This document shows, piece by piece, positions 9,602 to 19,213 of a stretch of DNA of 35,601 bases. Every line of letters begins with the position of its first letter. Position 1 is the stretch's first letter. The position numbers were made by a program, and so were the translations under genes. Source of the DNA: Verrucomicrobia subdivision 6 bacterium (GTDB taxonomy: Bacteria; Verrucomicrobiota; Verrucomicrobiia; Methylacidiphilales; Verrucolacustridaceae); assembly GCA_947442065.1 (NCBI GenBank), contig CANEUY010000006.1, positions 1 through 35,601 of the forward strand. The letters are read 5' to 3'. The notes beneath the pieces are model-generated. The model worked only from the letters and a program-made list of their open reading frames with translations, searched no databases and had not been told where the DNA came from.

Positions 9602-11013
9602 TGATGATCACCACAGGGCGGGACAAGCCCATGGAGCGGGCGTTTCTCGTAGGGTTGGAAACCGCCAAAATGGGGCGATGGGATATGGGAGAGTCCTTGG
9701 ATGAATTGGCCTTGCTGGTGCACAGTGCGGGCGGGGAAGTGGCGGATCGGGCGACCCAGAAGCTGGATCATCCGGTGGCCCCGACCTACATCGGAAGCGG
9801 AAAAGCGGCAGAACTTGCGCGAACGGCGAAGGAAAAAAAGGCGGACACGATCATTTTTGACGATGAACTGAGTCCGGCCCAGGCCAGAAATCTCGAAGGG
9901 ATCTTTTCCTGCAAGGTCCTGGATCGGACCCAACTGATTTTAGACATTTTCGCGCAACGGGCGAAGTCGAAGGAAGGAAAGCTACAGATCGAACTGGCCC
10001 AGTTGGTGTATCTGCTGCCGAGGTTGACCCGGATGTGGACCCATCTTTCGCGTCAGTCCGGAGGCATCGGAATGCGGGGCCCCGGAGAAACCCAGTTGGA
10101 GGTGGATCGGCGTCGGGTTCAGGAACGGATCACGCGCCTGGAGAGGGATCTGGCCGAAGTGCGTAAGCACCGGACGATACAGAGGGAGGGGCGAATGCGG
10201 CAGCATTGGCCCGTGGCGGCGTTGGTGGGGTATACGAATGCAGGCAAGTCGACTCTGATGAATCGACTGACGCATGCGGAGGTGGTGGCGGAAGATCGTC
10301 TTTTTGCGACGTTGGATCCAACGATCCGGCAGTTCCGCATGCCGAATGGCGTGAGGGTTCTGTTAGGCGATACGGTGGGTTTTTTGAAAAAACTGCCAAC
10401 ACACCTAGTGGAATCTTTCCAGTCGACTCTGGAAGAAGTTGCTTTTGCCGATGTGTTGATTCATGTGGTGGATGCGAGCCATCCCCAGAGGGAGGAGCAA
10501 AGGAAGGCAGTGGATGAGGTGCTCAAACGGATCGGTGCGGGGGAGAAGCATACCCTGACGGTTTGGAACAAGGCCGACCGGTTGGAGAATTGGACAACCA
10601 TGGAATGGGAGGCGAGGCAGGTGCCGCATGGGGTGGTGATTTCAGCCAAGACAGGACAGGGGATGCCCTCTTTTTTCTCGGAATTGGCATCGATGTTGAG
10701 TGCCTGGAGCATGCAGGTGCGGGTTCGCGTCCCTCAAAGCGAGGGGGCCTTATTGGCGCTATTGTCCCGGGCGGGGCGTGTCTTGGAAAAAAAATATGAG
10801 GGGAATGATGTTGTGCTGGTGGCGCATATTCCTCCCTTCTTGAGGGGGAAGGTGGCTCCGTTTATGCTTCCTGAAGATGGGAAAAATCAGGGAATTACCA
10901 CAGGAGGAGAGACCCCGGGAAAGGTTGATGAACCAGGGTCCGGAAGCCTTGGGGGCATCGGAATTGTTGGGAATCCTCTTGGGGACGGGGTTGCCGGGCA
11001 AATCGGCGGTTGA
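9601..11013 (+). CDS. hflX: GTPase HflX
   Basis: HflX N-domain ([78 protein letters not shown]) and G-domain [20 protein letters not shown]. Confidence 0.93.
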   Translation: MMITTGRDKPMERAFLVGLETAKMGRWDMGESLDELALLVHSAGGEVADRATQKLDHPVAPTYIGSGKAAELARTAKEKKADTIIFDDELSPAQARNLEGIFSCKVLDRTQLILDIFAQRAKSKEGKLQIELAQLVYLLPRLTRMWTHLSRQSGGIGMRGPGETQLEVDRRRVQERITRLERDLAEVRKHRTIQREGRMRQHWPVAALVGYTNAGKSTLMNRLTHAEVVAEDRLFATLDPTIRQFRMPNGVRVLLGDTVGFLKKLPTHLVESFQSTLEEVAFADVLIHVVDASHPQREEQRKAVDEVLKRIGAGEKHTLTVWNKADRLENWTTMEWEARQVPHGVVISAKTGQGMPSFFSELASMLSAWSMQVRVRVPQSEGALLALLSRAGRVLEKKYEGNDVVLVAHIPPFLRGKVAPFMLPEDGKNQGITTGGETPGKVDEPGSGSLGGIGIVGNPLGDGVAGQIGG

Positions 11014-11572
11014 GTTAGCGGCAGAAATTCTGGCTTCGAGAGAAGGAATGGGCGGACTGGCCCGCATTACGCCGCAAACCTTACAAAAGGAATTCAAAGG
11101 GCTGGGTGTGGCGAAGGCATGTCGGGTTGCGGCGGCCATCGAATTGGGGCGGAGGGTGGGAGTTGCCGAAATTTCCGGGGGGTTGATGGATAGTCCGGTA
11201 CGGGTGGAGGAATTGATGGGGCCCGAACTAAGAAAGAAGGACCGGGAGGAGGTCTGGGTGTTGATGTTAAACACAAAATTGCGTCTATTGAGGAAGGTTC
11301 AGGTCAGCCGCGGGTCCGTGAATGAAACGGCGGTCCAGCCTCAGGAGATTTTACGCGAGGCCCTGGGGGCAGAATCGGTCTATGCACTGGTGGTGGTGCA
11401 TAATCACCCTTCCGGGGATCCGGCGCCGAGTCCTGCCGACTTGGATTTTACGCGGAGGCTGAGGGATGGGGCAAAAACCGTCGGTGTGGTATTGCAGGAT
11501 CATGTGATTATCGGCGTAGCCCGGGGAGGCCGGGCAGGCTACTATAGTTTCAAGGAGGCCGGTTATTTGTGA
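10877..11572 (+). CDS. radC: RadC-like JAB domain protein (DNA repair protein RadC family)
   Basis: [36 protein letters not shown]-terminal and JAB motif [30 protein letters not shown]. Confidence 0.93.
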   Translation: MGKIRELPQEERPRERLMNQGPEALGASELLGILLGTGLPGKSAVELAAEILASREGMGGLARITPQTLQKEFKGLGVAKACRVAAAIELGRRVGVAEISGGLMDSPVRVEELMGPELRKKDREEVWVLMLNTKLRLLRKVQVSRGSVNETAVQPQEILREALGAESVYALVVVHNHPSGDPAPSPADLDFTRRLRDGAKTVGVVLQDHVIIGVARGGRAGYYSFKEAGYL

Positions 11573-12384
11573 ACGAAACTCAAATTCATCCGACGGCGAT
11601 CGTGGAGAAGGGGGCCAAGTTGGGGGAGGGGTGTGTCGTGGGGCCGGGCGCGATTGTTGGGGCAGAAGTAGAGCTGGGGGCAGGATGTGTGGTCGGGCCC
11701 CGGGCTGTTTTGGATGGGCGGGTGAAGATGGGGTTGAAAAACAGAATTGGGGTGGGAGCGGTGATTGGAGGCGAGCCGCAGGATATTTCTTATGCAGGGG
11801 CGAAGACGGGAGTGGAGGTGGGAGACGGGAATATTTTCCGTGAATATGTGACGGTACACCGGGGCACGAAAGAAGGAACAAGCACGGTGATCGGAAACGG
11901 ATGTTTCCTAATGGTTGGAGCCCATGTGGCGCATAATTGTCGGCTGGCCGATGGTGTGGTTCTGGTGAACGGGGTCATGTTGGCGGGTCATGTGGAGGTG
12001 GAGGAAAAGGCATTTTTGGGTGGTGCGGTGGTGGTGCATCAGTTTGTACGGATTGGGAAGTTGGCGATGGTTCGCGGACAGACCAGGATCGGCATGGACC
12101 TTCCGCCTTACTGCATGGCTGTGGCGACGAATGCCGTTTGTGGCCTGAATCTGGTGGGAATCCGCCGCGCAGGGATCGGCGTGGAAGGAAGAAAGGCCCT
12201 GGAGAGGGTCTATGAGGAGTTTTTCTTTGGGGGCAAGAACCGGGTTCAGGCGCTGGGGGCGATCCGTCTAGGAAAGGACGCCCAATCTCCTCAAGTGAAG
12301 GAATTCTGCGATTTTATTGAAAAGACAAAGCGGGGAATCTGCCACGGGTTGCGGGCAGGGGATTTGCGGGAAGAGGAGAATTAG
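11569..12384 (+). CDS. lpxA: Acyl-ACP--UDP-N-acetylglucosamine O-acyltransferase LpxA
   Basis: Hexapeptide repeats, IHPTAIVEKGAKLGEGCVVGPGAIVG, GGEPQDISYAG, FREYVTVHRGT, MVGAHVAHNCRL; C-terminal helical domain. GTG start overlaps radC stop. Confidence 0.92.
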   Translation: MNETQIHPTAIVEKGAKLGEGCVVGPGAIVGAEVELGAGCVVGPRAVLDGRVKMGLKNRIGVGAVIGGEPQDISYAGAKTGVEVGDGNIFREYVTVHRGTKEGTSTVIGNGCFLMVGAHVAHNCRLADGVVLVNGVMLAGHVEVEEKAFLGGAVVVHQFVRIGKLAMVRGQTRIGMDLPPYCMAVATNAVCGLNLVGIRRAGIGVEGRKALERVYEEFFFGGKNRVQALGAIRLGKDAQSPQVKEFCDFIEKTKRGICHGLRAGDLREEEN

Positions 12385-13625
12385 AAGCGGGACTGGATAC
12401 CGACTTCGAGGGCGAAGTTGTAGCTGTTTTCAAAATCGTAGTTCCCAATTCGCGGGGTGAAGGCACCCAATAGTTTCAAGGCTCCATAGAAGTCGACACC
12501 CGGAGTTACGGTGTAATTGGCTCCGACCTGGAAGTTGTAGCCAAATTGAAAGGCGCTACGGCAGTAGTTGGCCTGAACATCCGTTGCGCCGGCGTAGTAA
12601 TTGTTTACATCCAACTGCTGCCAAATGGCTCCAATCCCGCCTCCGACAAAGGGCTTGAAGGCCATGGCTCCCGGCCAACGAAGAATTCCGTCAATTTGGA
12701 CGGGAACCTGAACGAGGTCGCCATCCGCAGAAAAATGGTAGGAACCGGCAGGCAAGCTGCCTGATGTGTTTGCAGTTGTGGTGGTGACATTGTACTGATT
12801 GATGCCGTTGTAAACGATGCCGGTCTGTACGCTGACTCCCAGCCAGTCATAGATGTTGTAGCCGAATTCAACATCAAACCGAAATCCCGGATTGAAGGTG
12901 AAATTTTCTGAGGAGACCTTTGCCCCGCTTAATACTCCGGAAGTATAGGTGTAGGGGTACGCCTGCATATTCGACCCGTTGGAGACGCGCCGGGCTGTGA
13001 GTTGCCCTTGAATCGCTCCTCCAATGGCAGCATTCATAAAGAAATCATCGAACGTCCCGAGTTCAGTCGTTGCGGTCGCATCGGAAATAGGGGCAGGTTT
13101 TCCCGAGATGGTTTCGAGTGGCGGAGCGTTGGGCGTGGCGGCTCCTGAAAGGGGATCGACGGGTGCGGTGTCACCGCCCATGGGATCGCCCGCCGAAGTG
13201 GACGTGGACGAAACCGTGGTTGAATCCGGGGAGGGTGGGGCAGGCGCGGTAAGTGAAGAGGGGGTACCGATGGTGCCGATCGGGGCAACGGAAAGTCTTT
13301 CGGGAGAACGGGATTTTTCGGGTTGAGCGGGATTCGAGTAAACCGAAAGCTGGGGAGGGCCTCCAAAGGCATCCCCGTCATCCCGAAAATTTAGAGCTGA
13401 AATCGGGACGATTTTCTTTGTTCCATCCGGGTAAGTTTTAAGAATCTGGGCCTGACCGGAACCTGTTGAAGCCAAGGACTGTACGGAAGTTGTTGAAGCA
13501 GTGGCGGCAGGGTTGGAGTCAGGTGGAAGCGTTAATCTCTGGGCAGGGAGATTGAATGGTAAAACGAAAAAAATCGCAAAAAAACTTACCCAAGATTTTC
13601 TTGGGTCGATGGATGAAGGAATCAT
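12381..13625 (-). CDS. Secreted outer-membrane beta-barrel family protein
   Basis: Signal peptide (SWVSFFAIFFVLPFNLPAQ), Ser/Thr/Pro-rich linker, C-terminal alternating strands FNPGFRFDVEFGYNIYDWLGVSVQTG... ending GIQSRF with terminal Phe typical of OMPs. Confidence 0.75.
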   Translation of the reverse strand: MIPSSIDPRKSWVSFFAIFFVLPFNLPAQRLTLPPDSNPAATASTTSVQSLASTGSGQAQILKTYPDGTKKIVPISALNFRDDGDAFGGPPQLSVYSNPAQPEKSRSPERLSVAPIGTIGTPSSLTAPAPPSPDSTTVSSTSTSAGDPMGGDTAPVDPLSGAATPNAPPLETISGKPAPISDATATTELGTFDDFFMNAAIGGAIQGQLTARRVSNGSNMQAYPYTYTSGVLSGAKVSSENFTFNPGFRFDVEFGYNIYDWLGVSVQTGIVYNGINQYNVTTTTANTSGSLPAGSYHFSADGDLVQVPVQIDGILRWPGAMAFKPFVGGGIGAIWQQLDVNNYYAGATDVQANYCRSAFQFGYNFQVGANYTVTPGVDFYGALKLLGAFTPRIGNYDFENSYNFALEVGIQSRF

Positions 13626-13725
13626 CGGTGTGAATAAAACTTTGGGTAGAATGAGAGAGGCTCACAAACCAAACAGACCCCCTTATGGGAAACTTATCCA
13701 CAAGGTTGTGAAAAACGGAGGGGGG

Positions 13726-14340
13726 TTAAATACCGGTTAGGTTGAAAGGATGAAGGGCGGTGGCCAGATCCGAACCTGGAGGGAGGTGGAGGGTGTGCCA
13801 TCCAGACTTTGACGGGGTTTCGAGATTTTCGGCGAGATCATCGATAAAGAGGGATGATTCGGGCTTTGCGCCGGTTGCCGAAAGGGCTTTGTCATAGATG
13901 TCGGGATGCGGTTTGCGGGCTCCCACCTCATGGGAATAGATGCGGTGGCGGAAGAGAGGAAAGAAATCGAAGGTGGATTCGAGATGGCGGATATGGGCGG
14001 CACAAGTGTTGGAAATGAGGGCGAGGGGATAGTGGGCAGCCAGACACCGAGCAAGAGCCACCCGCTCCGGCAGGGGATAGAAGATGTCACAGAAGGCGTC
14101 CCGAAGCTCTTTCCGGGCTTGGGTGAGGTCGAGATCCTCGGCCAAAAGGGAAAAGTATTCATCGCAGGTATGAAGACCCCGCTCGTAGTCATGAGCCCGT
14201 TGGTGGGACCATATTTTTTCACAAAAAGCATCGACGGTTTGACCGGAACGTGCCGCCAAGGTCTTCAGTTTTTCACCGGAACGAAGACCCACGAGAATAT
14301 TTCCCAGATCAAAAAAAACGTGGGTAATCCTTCTGCTCAT
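13726..14340 (-). CDS. HAD-superfamily hydrolase (HAD-IA / YihX-like)
   Basis: THVFFDLGNILV, LALISNTCAAH, GARKPHPDIYDKAL, SLFIDDLAENLETP. Confidence 0.88.
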   Translation of the reverse strand: MSRRITHVFFDLGNILVGLRSGEKLKTLAARSGQTVDAFCEKIWSHQRAHDYERGLHTCDEYFSLLAEDLDLTQARKELRDAFCDIFYPLPERVALARCLAAHYPLALISNTCAAHIRHLESTFDFFPLFRHRIYSHEVGARKPHPDIYDKALSATGAKPESSLFIDDLAENLETPSKSGWHTLHLPPGSDLATALHPFNLTGI

Positions 14341-14357
14341 ATCGGTTCCCGGGGTGA

Positions 14358-14381
14358 TTCAGACCTATTTGGAGGTCTGAA
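14358..14381. repeat. Perfect 8-bp inverted repeat (hairpin) TTCAGACC-TATTTGGA-GGTCTGAA
   Basis: Direct reading. It spans the stop codon of the minus-strand CHASE2 cyclase gene (stop at 14365). Confidence 0.8.
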
Positions 14382-16464
14382 TATATTCCCCTGCCCAGCC
14401 TGCGGGGGGAGGGGTTTTTAGGAATCCTTCACAGATCTTCTGATAGGTCTTCGAGGGGCCGTCGTGAGGATCGAGGGACAGGGCTTCCTGGAACTTGGTG
14501 ATCGCCTCCTTGAACTTTTTGGAAGCGTGCAATTTCCAACCCTCTTCAAAAATCTCGACCACCCGACGTTTTGTATCCGGTAATTCCCCTTTTTTGGCGA
14601 GGAGTTCGTAGCAGGGGACAGGTTCGGTTTTCCCTTTCACGATCATATTGGCGAGGAAACGGGCTTCGATTTTTTCTTTCGCCAGTTCATAGGTTTTGCC
14701 ACCGATCATGATATGCGTGTCGAATGGCTTGTTGGCAGGTTCGAATCGGGCGGCCTGATTCACCGCATCGCCCATCACGGTGTATTGAAACTTCTTGTCC
14801 GATCCCATGTTACCGGCAGCAACCTCCCCGGTGTTGATCCCCATTCGGGCATCGATTTCGCATCCATATTCGGCTTTTAACTCCTCTTTGAGGGTCTGGA
14901 GGCGCTCCTGTTGTTCGAGAGCCGACCAGCAGGCTTTCCACGCATGGGAGTTGGGATCCGGATCGGTCCAGACGGGGACGCCAAAATCGGCCATGATGGC
15001 GTCTCCTGCATACTTGTCGATGTAACCGCCATATTTGGTCACCAGATCACTCATGGGAGTGAGATAACGATTGAGAATCTTGGCCAAATCCTCCGCCGAG
15101 ACCGATTCCGAGATCGTCGTGAATCCGGCAAGATCGGAAAAAAAGATCGAGACTATTTTTTTCTCTCCGGTGAGGCGAAAGCGGTCCGGATCCGCCTGCA
15201 TATAGGTGAGGACTTCCGGACTCACCATGGTGGAGAACATTCCGCTGACGCGGCGCTTTTCGCGTTGTTCGAGAACAAATTCATAACTCAGGCATCCGAC
15301 TCCGCCCAAAAGCAGGGTGAGGGATGGACCGACCACGGGCAGAATGAGGCTAAGTTTGTCTTGGACGAAAAAGGTGAGAATGGCATATCCCAAGGCGAGT
15401 GCTCCCAAGAGAAAAAGCCGTGCGATGGGTTGTTTGGTCGAGAGGATCAGGAGGAGGGCCAATCCGGCCCCTCCTATAATGAGAAGCGGATTGATCCACA
15501 GAGGTGGAAGATGGAGGAAATTTCCCGAGAGGGCGGCTCCCAGAGCTGCGAGATGGAGTTCGGGTCCGGGCATGGGATTGGGATAGGGCGTACGGATGAC
15601 ATCTTTGGACCAATTTCCGTAGGGGCCGACGAGGACGATCTTTTCTTTGAGCATTTCGCCGTTTTTGAAGACTTTCTCCCATGTCGAGGGAACGAAAAGC
15701 TGGTAAACTGGGATCGCCTTATAATTGAAGTTTGGGGGGCCGGCAAAACGAAGGAGGCCTGAACCGCTGCTGGGAATGCGATTTTTGTATCCGGCTTTTT
15801 CGAGCATTCGCCCGGCAAGGGACACCGCGGGGATATTCTGGAACTGGCGATAATAGTCGGCCGTGCGGACGATTCCGTCCTTTTCCGGCCAGAGATTGAC
15901 GAAGCCGACTCGTCCTGCGGTGTTTTCCCTGCTGATCTCATTGGCCCCCAAGGAAGCCAATGCAGCTGGAAGGGTCAGTTGTACAGAAGTGCGGCCAGCA
16001 TTGCTTACCTCTTCGAATGTTCCACCCAAAACGGCATGGTCTCCTTTTTGTTGCATGAATTGGGCAAGTTCCGGATCCCCTTCTTTCGGGGTGGGGAACA
16101 TCAAATCGAGGCCCACGACCTTGGCCCCGGCATCCGTCACACGCTGCATCACGCTGGCCCATACCGAACGGCGCCACGGCCAGGAGCCGGTGGACATTTC
16201 GGCCAGCGCGGGATCGGCGGCAATTTCCTCTTCCGAAAGGATATCCTTGTAGGTGGCTTTATCGATCGCCAGAAAAACGATTTCCGGAGAGAGGGGGGCA
16301 GGTTGGCCAAAACGGATTCGAAGATCCCGGGTGTAAAGCTCGGCCTCGAGAAGTGGCTTGAATTGAATCAACTCCAGCAGGCCGAGGAAAAGAGCAGCAC
16401 CCAGACAGATCGCGGCAAGGATCAGTCGACGATGGAGGGCTTCTTTTTTTGCCGTCTTGGCCAT
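14365..16464 (-). CDS. CHASE2-domain membrane adenylate/guanylate cyclase with C-terminal TPR-like segment
   Basis: N-terminal TM, extracytoplasmic CHASE2-like region (LRIRFGQPAPLSPEIVFLAIDKATY...SWPWRRSVWASVM), TM bundle, class III cyclase core IFFSDLAGFTTISE, YAGDAIMADFG, GINTGEVAAGNMGS, VMGDAVNQAARFE. Confidence 0.92.
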   Translation of the reverse strand: MAKTAKKEALHRRLILAAICLGAALFLGLLELIQFKPLLEAELYTRDLRIRFGQPAPLSPEIVFLAIDKATYKDILSEEEIAADPALAEMSTGSWPWRRSVWASVMQRVTDAGAKVVGLDLMFPTPKEGDPELAQFMQQKGDHAVLGGTFEEVSNAGRTSVQLTLPAALASLGANEISRENTAGRVGFVNLWPEKDGIVRTADYYRQFQNIPAVSLAGRMLEKAGYKNRIPSSGSGLLRFAGPPNFNYKAIPVYQLFVPSTWEKVFKNGEMLKEKIVLVGPYGNWSKDVIRTPYPNPMPGPELHLAALGAALSGNFLHLPPLWINPLLIIGGAGLALLLILSTKQPIARLFLLGALALGYAILTFFVQDKLSLILPVVGPSLTLLLGGVGCLSYEFVLEQREKRRVSGMFSTMVSPEVLTYMQADPDRFRLTGEKKIVSIFFSDLAGFTTISESVSAEDLAKILNRYLTPMSDLVTKYGGYIDKYAGDAIMADFGVPVWTDPDPNSHAWKACWSALEQQERLQTLKEELKAEYGCEIDARMGINTGEVAAGNMGSDKKFQYTVMGDAVNQAARFEPANKPFDTHIMIGGKTYELAKEKIEARFLANMIVKGKTEPVPCYELLAKKGELPDTKRRVVEIFEEGWKLHASKKFKEAITKFQEALSLDPHDGPSKTYQKICEGFLKTPPPAGWAGEYIQTSK

Positions 16465-16472
16465 GAAGGAAG

Positions 16473-17798
16473 TTAGTTTGTCGAGGTGGGGCGAGCCAAG
16501 GTGGATTCCTGTCGCGTCCCTTCCTGGGTCAGTTCGTTTTCCAATTCCCGGATCAGCTTTCTTTCATATTCCGTGATTTCCCGTTCGATGGCTGCAATGG
16601 CACTTCGGCGGGCGGCTTTTTCCTGTTCGACCCGTTTTTCCTGTTCCGCATTGGCCACGATCGCCCCGATGAGCATCCCCGCCAGGGCCCCGGCTCCGGC
16701 TCCGATGGCGGCGCCATCGCCTCCGGCGATCGAGCCGAGACCTGCCCCGGTGGCGGCGCCGCCCACGGCTCCGATTCCGGCACTCGTGGGCACACCGCTT
16801 CCCGGGCCGAAGCCTTTGCTTTTCACGATGGCGGGAGCCGAAGCCATCATTTGAGAGCGATATTGCTTCACATCTTCGCGGATGGCGGTGAGACGATCTT
16901 CCAGACTCTGGGCGGCCGCCCGTCGTTTTGCTTCCCCGTTTTCCAATTCCCCGCGAGAGCGCAGAAGAGCAGGAGACGGATGGGTCGCCTCCCGAACGAA
17001 GATGGATTCCAACGCGGGGATCCGGGTGAAGGGAAGGAGATCGGCCTGACGGGCTTTCCAGCTCCCGGAGGTATGTTCAGCATGCCGGAGTGTCCATCCT
17101 CCCTGTTGCGTGCAACCTGCCGGGAAAATGTTTTTCGCCCCAGCGAGATCAAAGACTTTCCCCGGGGGAAGGTCATACGCATAGACAACCTTCGGAAGCA
17201 GACGATGGTGTTCGGTCGAAAGATGTTTTGGAATGCCCACGGGAATGACGGGGGTGAGAAGAATATCCTCTTTCGCCCTAAGCGTGATCGCGTAGTCCAC
17301 GGAGACACTATCTTCGGAGATGATCAATCTTCGGGGGGTGACTTGGGTGAGTTCAACCTGGGGAGGCAGGCGGCGGGCGAGAACAGAACGAGCCAAGCCT
17401 TCCGGGGGAAGATTCTGCCACCGATTCCACCAACCGAGGGTGGATTCGTCGGTCGGGATGGTTTGAGGAAGAACGGAAATAGGGGCAGGATTGCTTTCGG
17501 AACTGGCTTGGGTCAGCTCTCGCAGGGAGGAGCTCCAGCGGGCATAGTCCGCCTGCAGGATCTGGGGGGTGTGGACTTCGTCGTCATTTTTCGAGTAAAA
17601 GGATCCACGAAAAAGAAAAAAGAAAATCAGACCTCCCACGACAAACAGCAAGGTCGTTCCCACCATCCATCCGACCCGGGTTCGCCAAACATCTGCGGTC
17701 GGTGAATTAGGTTTTTCCCGTTGGGCCGGATTTTCCGGAGCGGGACGAGGGGGTTGGGGAAGAGGCTGAATTCGGCGGGGAGGGCCGGATCGGAACAT
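16473..17798 (-). CDS. Membrane-anchored protein with C-terminal glycine-zipper segment
   Basis: TM VGWMVGTTLLFVVGGLIFFFLF; Gly-zipper GIGAVGGAATGAGLGSIAGGDGAAIGAGAGALAGMLIGAIVA followed by charged coiled coil. 9 bp upstream of the cyclase gene. Confidence 0.7.
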   Translation of the reverse strand: MFRSGPPRRIQPLPQPPRPAPENPAQREKPNSPTADVWRTRVGWMVGTTLLFVVGGLIFFFLFRGSFYSKNDDEVHTPQILQADYARWSSSLRELTQASSESNPAPISVLPQTIPTDESTLGWWNRWQNLPPEGLARSVLARRLPPQVELTQVTPRRLIISEDSVSVDYAITLRAKEDILLTPVIPVGIPKHLSTEHHRLLPKVVYAYDLPPGKVFDLAGAKNIFPAGCTQQGGWTLRHAEHTSGSWKARQADLLPFTRIPALESIFVREATHPSPALLRSRGELENGEAKRRAAAQSLEDRLTAIREDVKQYRSQMMASAPAIVKSKGFGPGSGVPTSAGIGAVGGAATGAGLGSIAGGDGAAIGAGAGALAGMLIGAIVANAEQEKRVEQEKAARRSAIAAIEREITEYERKLIRELENELTQEGTRQESTLARPTSTN

Positions 17799-17893
17799 TT
17801 CCGGACTCTATCACTACCCGGGTGCGCGAGAAAGCAGCAGGGGTAAGCTGATTCGGACTTGGGTGCGGCAAGGTTTTACGGCAGGATTTCGGA

Positions 17894-18196
17894 ATGGCGG
17901 TGAAGTTAACAGGACATCAGATCGAAGTGGTTCTTTCCACGCTGGATGGTTGGTCCCAATCGTCCGGCAGGATCCGGAAGGAATACAAGTTTCCCGATTT
18001 TATTGCCGCGTCGATGTTTGTGACCGGAGCCAACCTCGAGGCGGAAAAGGCGAACCATCATCCCGAGCTTTTTCAACAACACACCATGGTAAGGATTGAG
18101 CTAACCACGCATGACGTGGGTGGAATCAGCGAGTTGGATCTTCGATTGGCAAAAAAAGTGGATGCCCGGGCTCTCCCGCTCATCGGGAAAAGTTGA
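17894..18196 (+). CDS. phhB: Pterin-4a-carbinolamine dehydratase
   Basis: KANHHPELFQQHTMVRIELTTHDVGGISELDLRLAKKVD matches the PCD motif. Confidence 0.85.
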   Translation: MAVKLTGHQIEVVLSTLDGWSQSSGRIRKEYKFPDFIAASMFVTGANLEAEKANHHPELFQQHTMVRIELTTHDVGGISELDLRLAKKVDARALPLIGKS

Positions 18197-18199
18197 TTT

Positions 18200-19210
18200 A
18201 TGGGAAAGAAAGCGCTCATCACAGGAATCACAGGTCAGGATGGCTCCTATCTGGCGGAGCTGCTCCTTTCCAAGGGATATGAGGTCCACGGAATCATCCG
18301 CCGTTCCTCCAGTTTTAACACCGAAAGGATTGATCCGATCTACAAGGATCGCCATGACAAGGGGGCCAGGCTTTTTCTTCACTATGGGGATTTGAGCGAC
18401 CCCAGTTCCCTCATCAAAATTCTGGGTGAGACACAACCGGAAGAGATTTACAACTTAGCGGCCCAGAGCCATGTCCGTGTCAGCTTCGACATCCCTGAAT
18501 TCACCGGCGATGTGACGGCAATCGGAACAGTAAGACTGCTGGATGCGATGCGGCATGTGGTGCCCAAGGCCCGTTTTTATCAAGCCTCCAGTTCCGAGAT
18601 GTATGGGCTTGTACAGGAAGTTCCCCAAAAGGAGACAACCCCATTTTATCCCCGCAGTCCCTATGCCGCCGCCAAGATGTATAGCCACTGGATTACGGTG
18701 AACTATCGGGAGAGCTATGGTCTCCATGCCACCAGTGGAATTTTGTTTAATCATGAGAGCCCCAGGCGGGGGGAGACTTTTGTCACCCGCAAGATCACAA
18801 GAGCCGTAGCCCGAATTAAGGCGGGGCTTCAGGAGAAGTTGTTTTTGGGGAATTTAGAGGCGAAGAGGGATTGGGGATATGCTCCTGAATATGTGGAGGC
18901 GATGTGGAGGATGTTGCAACAGGACAAAGCAGAGGACTATGTGGTGGCAACGGGGGAGACCCACACCGTGCAGGAGTTTCTCGATGTGGCTTTTGCCCGG
19001 GCGGGGTTGGATCCCAAGAAGCATGTGGCCTTTGACGAGCGCTACCTCCGTCCGGCCGAAGTTGATTTGCTGATCGGCGACGCCAGTAAAGCCAAGAAGA
19101 AGCTAGGTTGGGAGCCGAAGGTGAAATTCAAACAGCTGGCGGAGATTATGGTGGATGCGGATATCCGGCTTTTGGCCGAAGAGCGTGCGGGTCAACGGAT
19201 CCGCGATTAA
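18200..19210 (+). CDS. gmd: GDP-mannose 4,6-dehydratase
   Basis: [93 protein letters not shown]. Confidence 0.96.
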   Translation: MGKKALITGITGQDGSYLAELLLSKGYEVHGIIRRSSSFNTERIDPIYKDRHDKGARLFLHYGDLSDPSSLIKILGETQPEEIYNLAAQSHVRVSFDIPEFTGDVTAIGTVRLLDAMRHVVPKARFYQASSSEMYGLVQEVPQKETTPFYPRSPYAAAKMYSHWITVNYRESYGLHATSGILFNHESPRRGETFVTRKITRAVARIKAGLQEKLFLGNLEAKRDWGYAPEYVEAMWRMLQQDKAEDYVVATGETHTVQEFLDVAFARAGLDPKKHVAFDERYLRPAEVDLLIGDASKAKKKLGWEPKVKFKQLAEIMVDADIRLLAEERAGQRIRD

Positions 19211-19213
19211 AAA

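Noticed and set aside
13694-13702. Perfect DnaA box consensus TTATCCACA between the OMP and HAD genes
   Set aside because: Only one such site found by eye, with no cluster, AT-rich unwinding region or dnaA/dnaN neighbour; one 9-mer by chance in this length is plausible.
13726-14340. HAD protein lacking the second Asp of DxD (FFDLGN), possible inactive enzyme
   Set aside because: The DxGN form is common in YihX-like HAD hydrolases, so it is not a sign of inactivation.
16657-16805. Repetitive GC-rich stretch that could look like a DNA repeat or CRISPR-like array
   Set aside because: It encodes the Gly/Ala zipper of the 441-aa protein; repetition follows from codon content, with no spacer structure.
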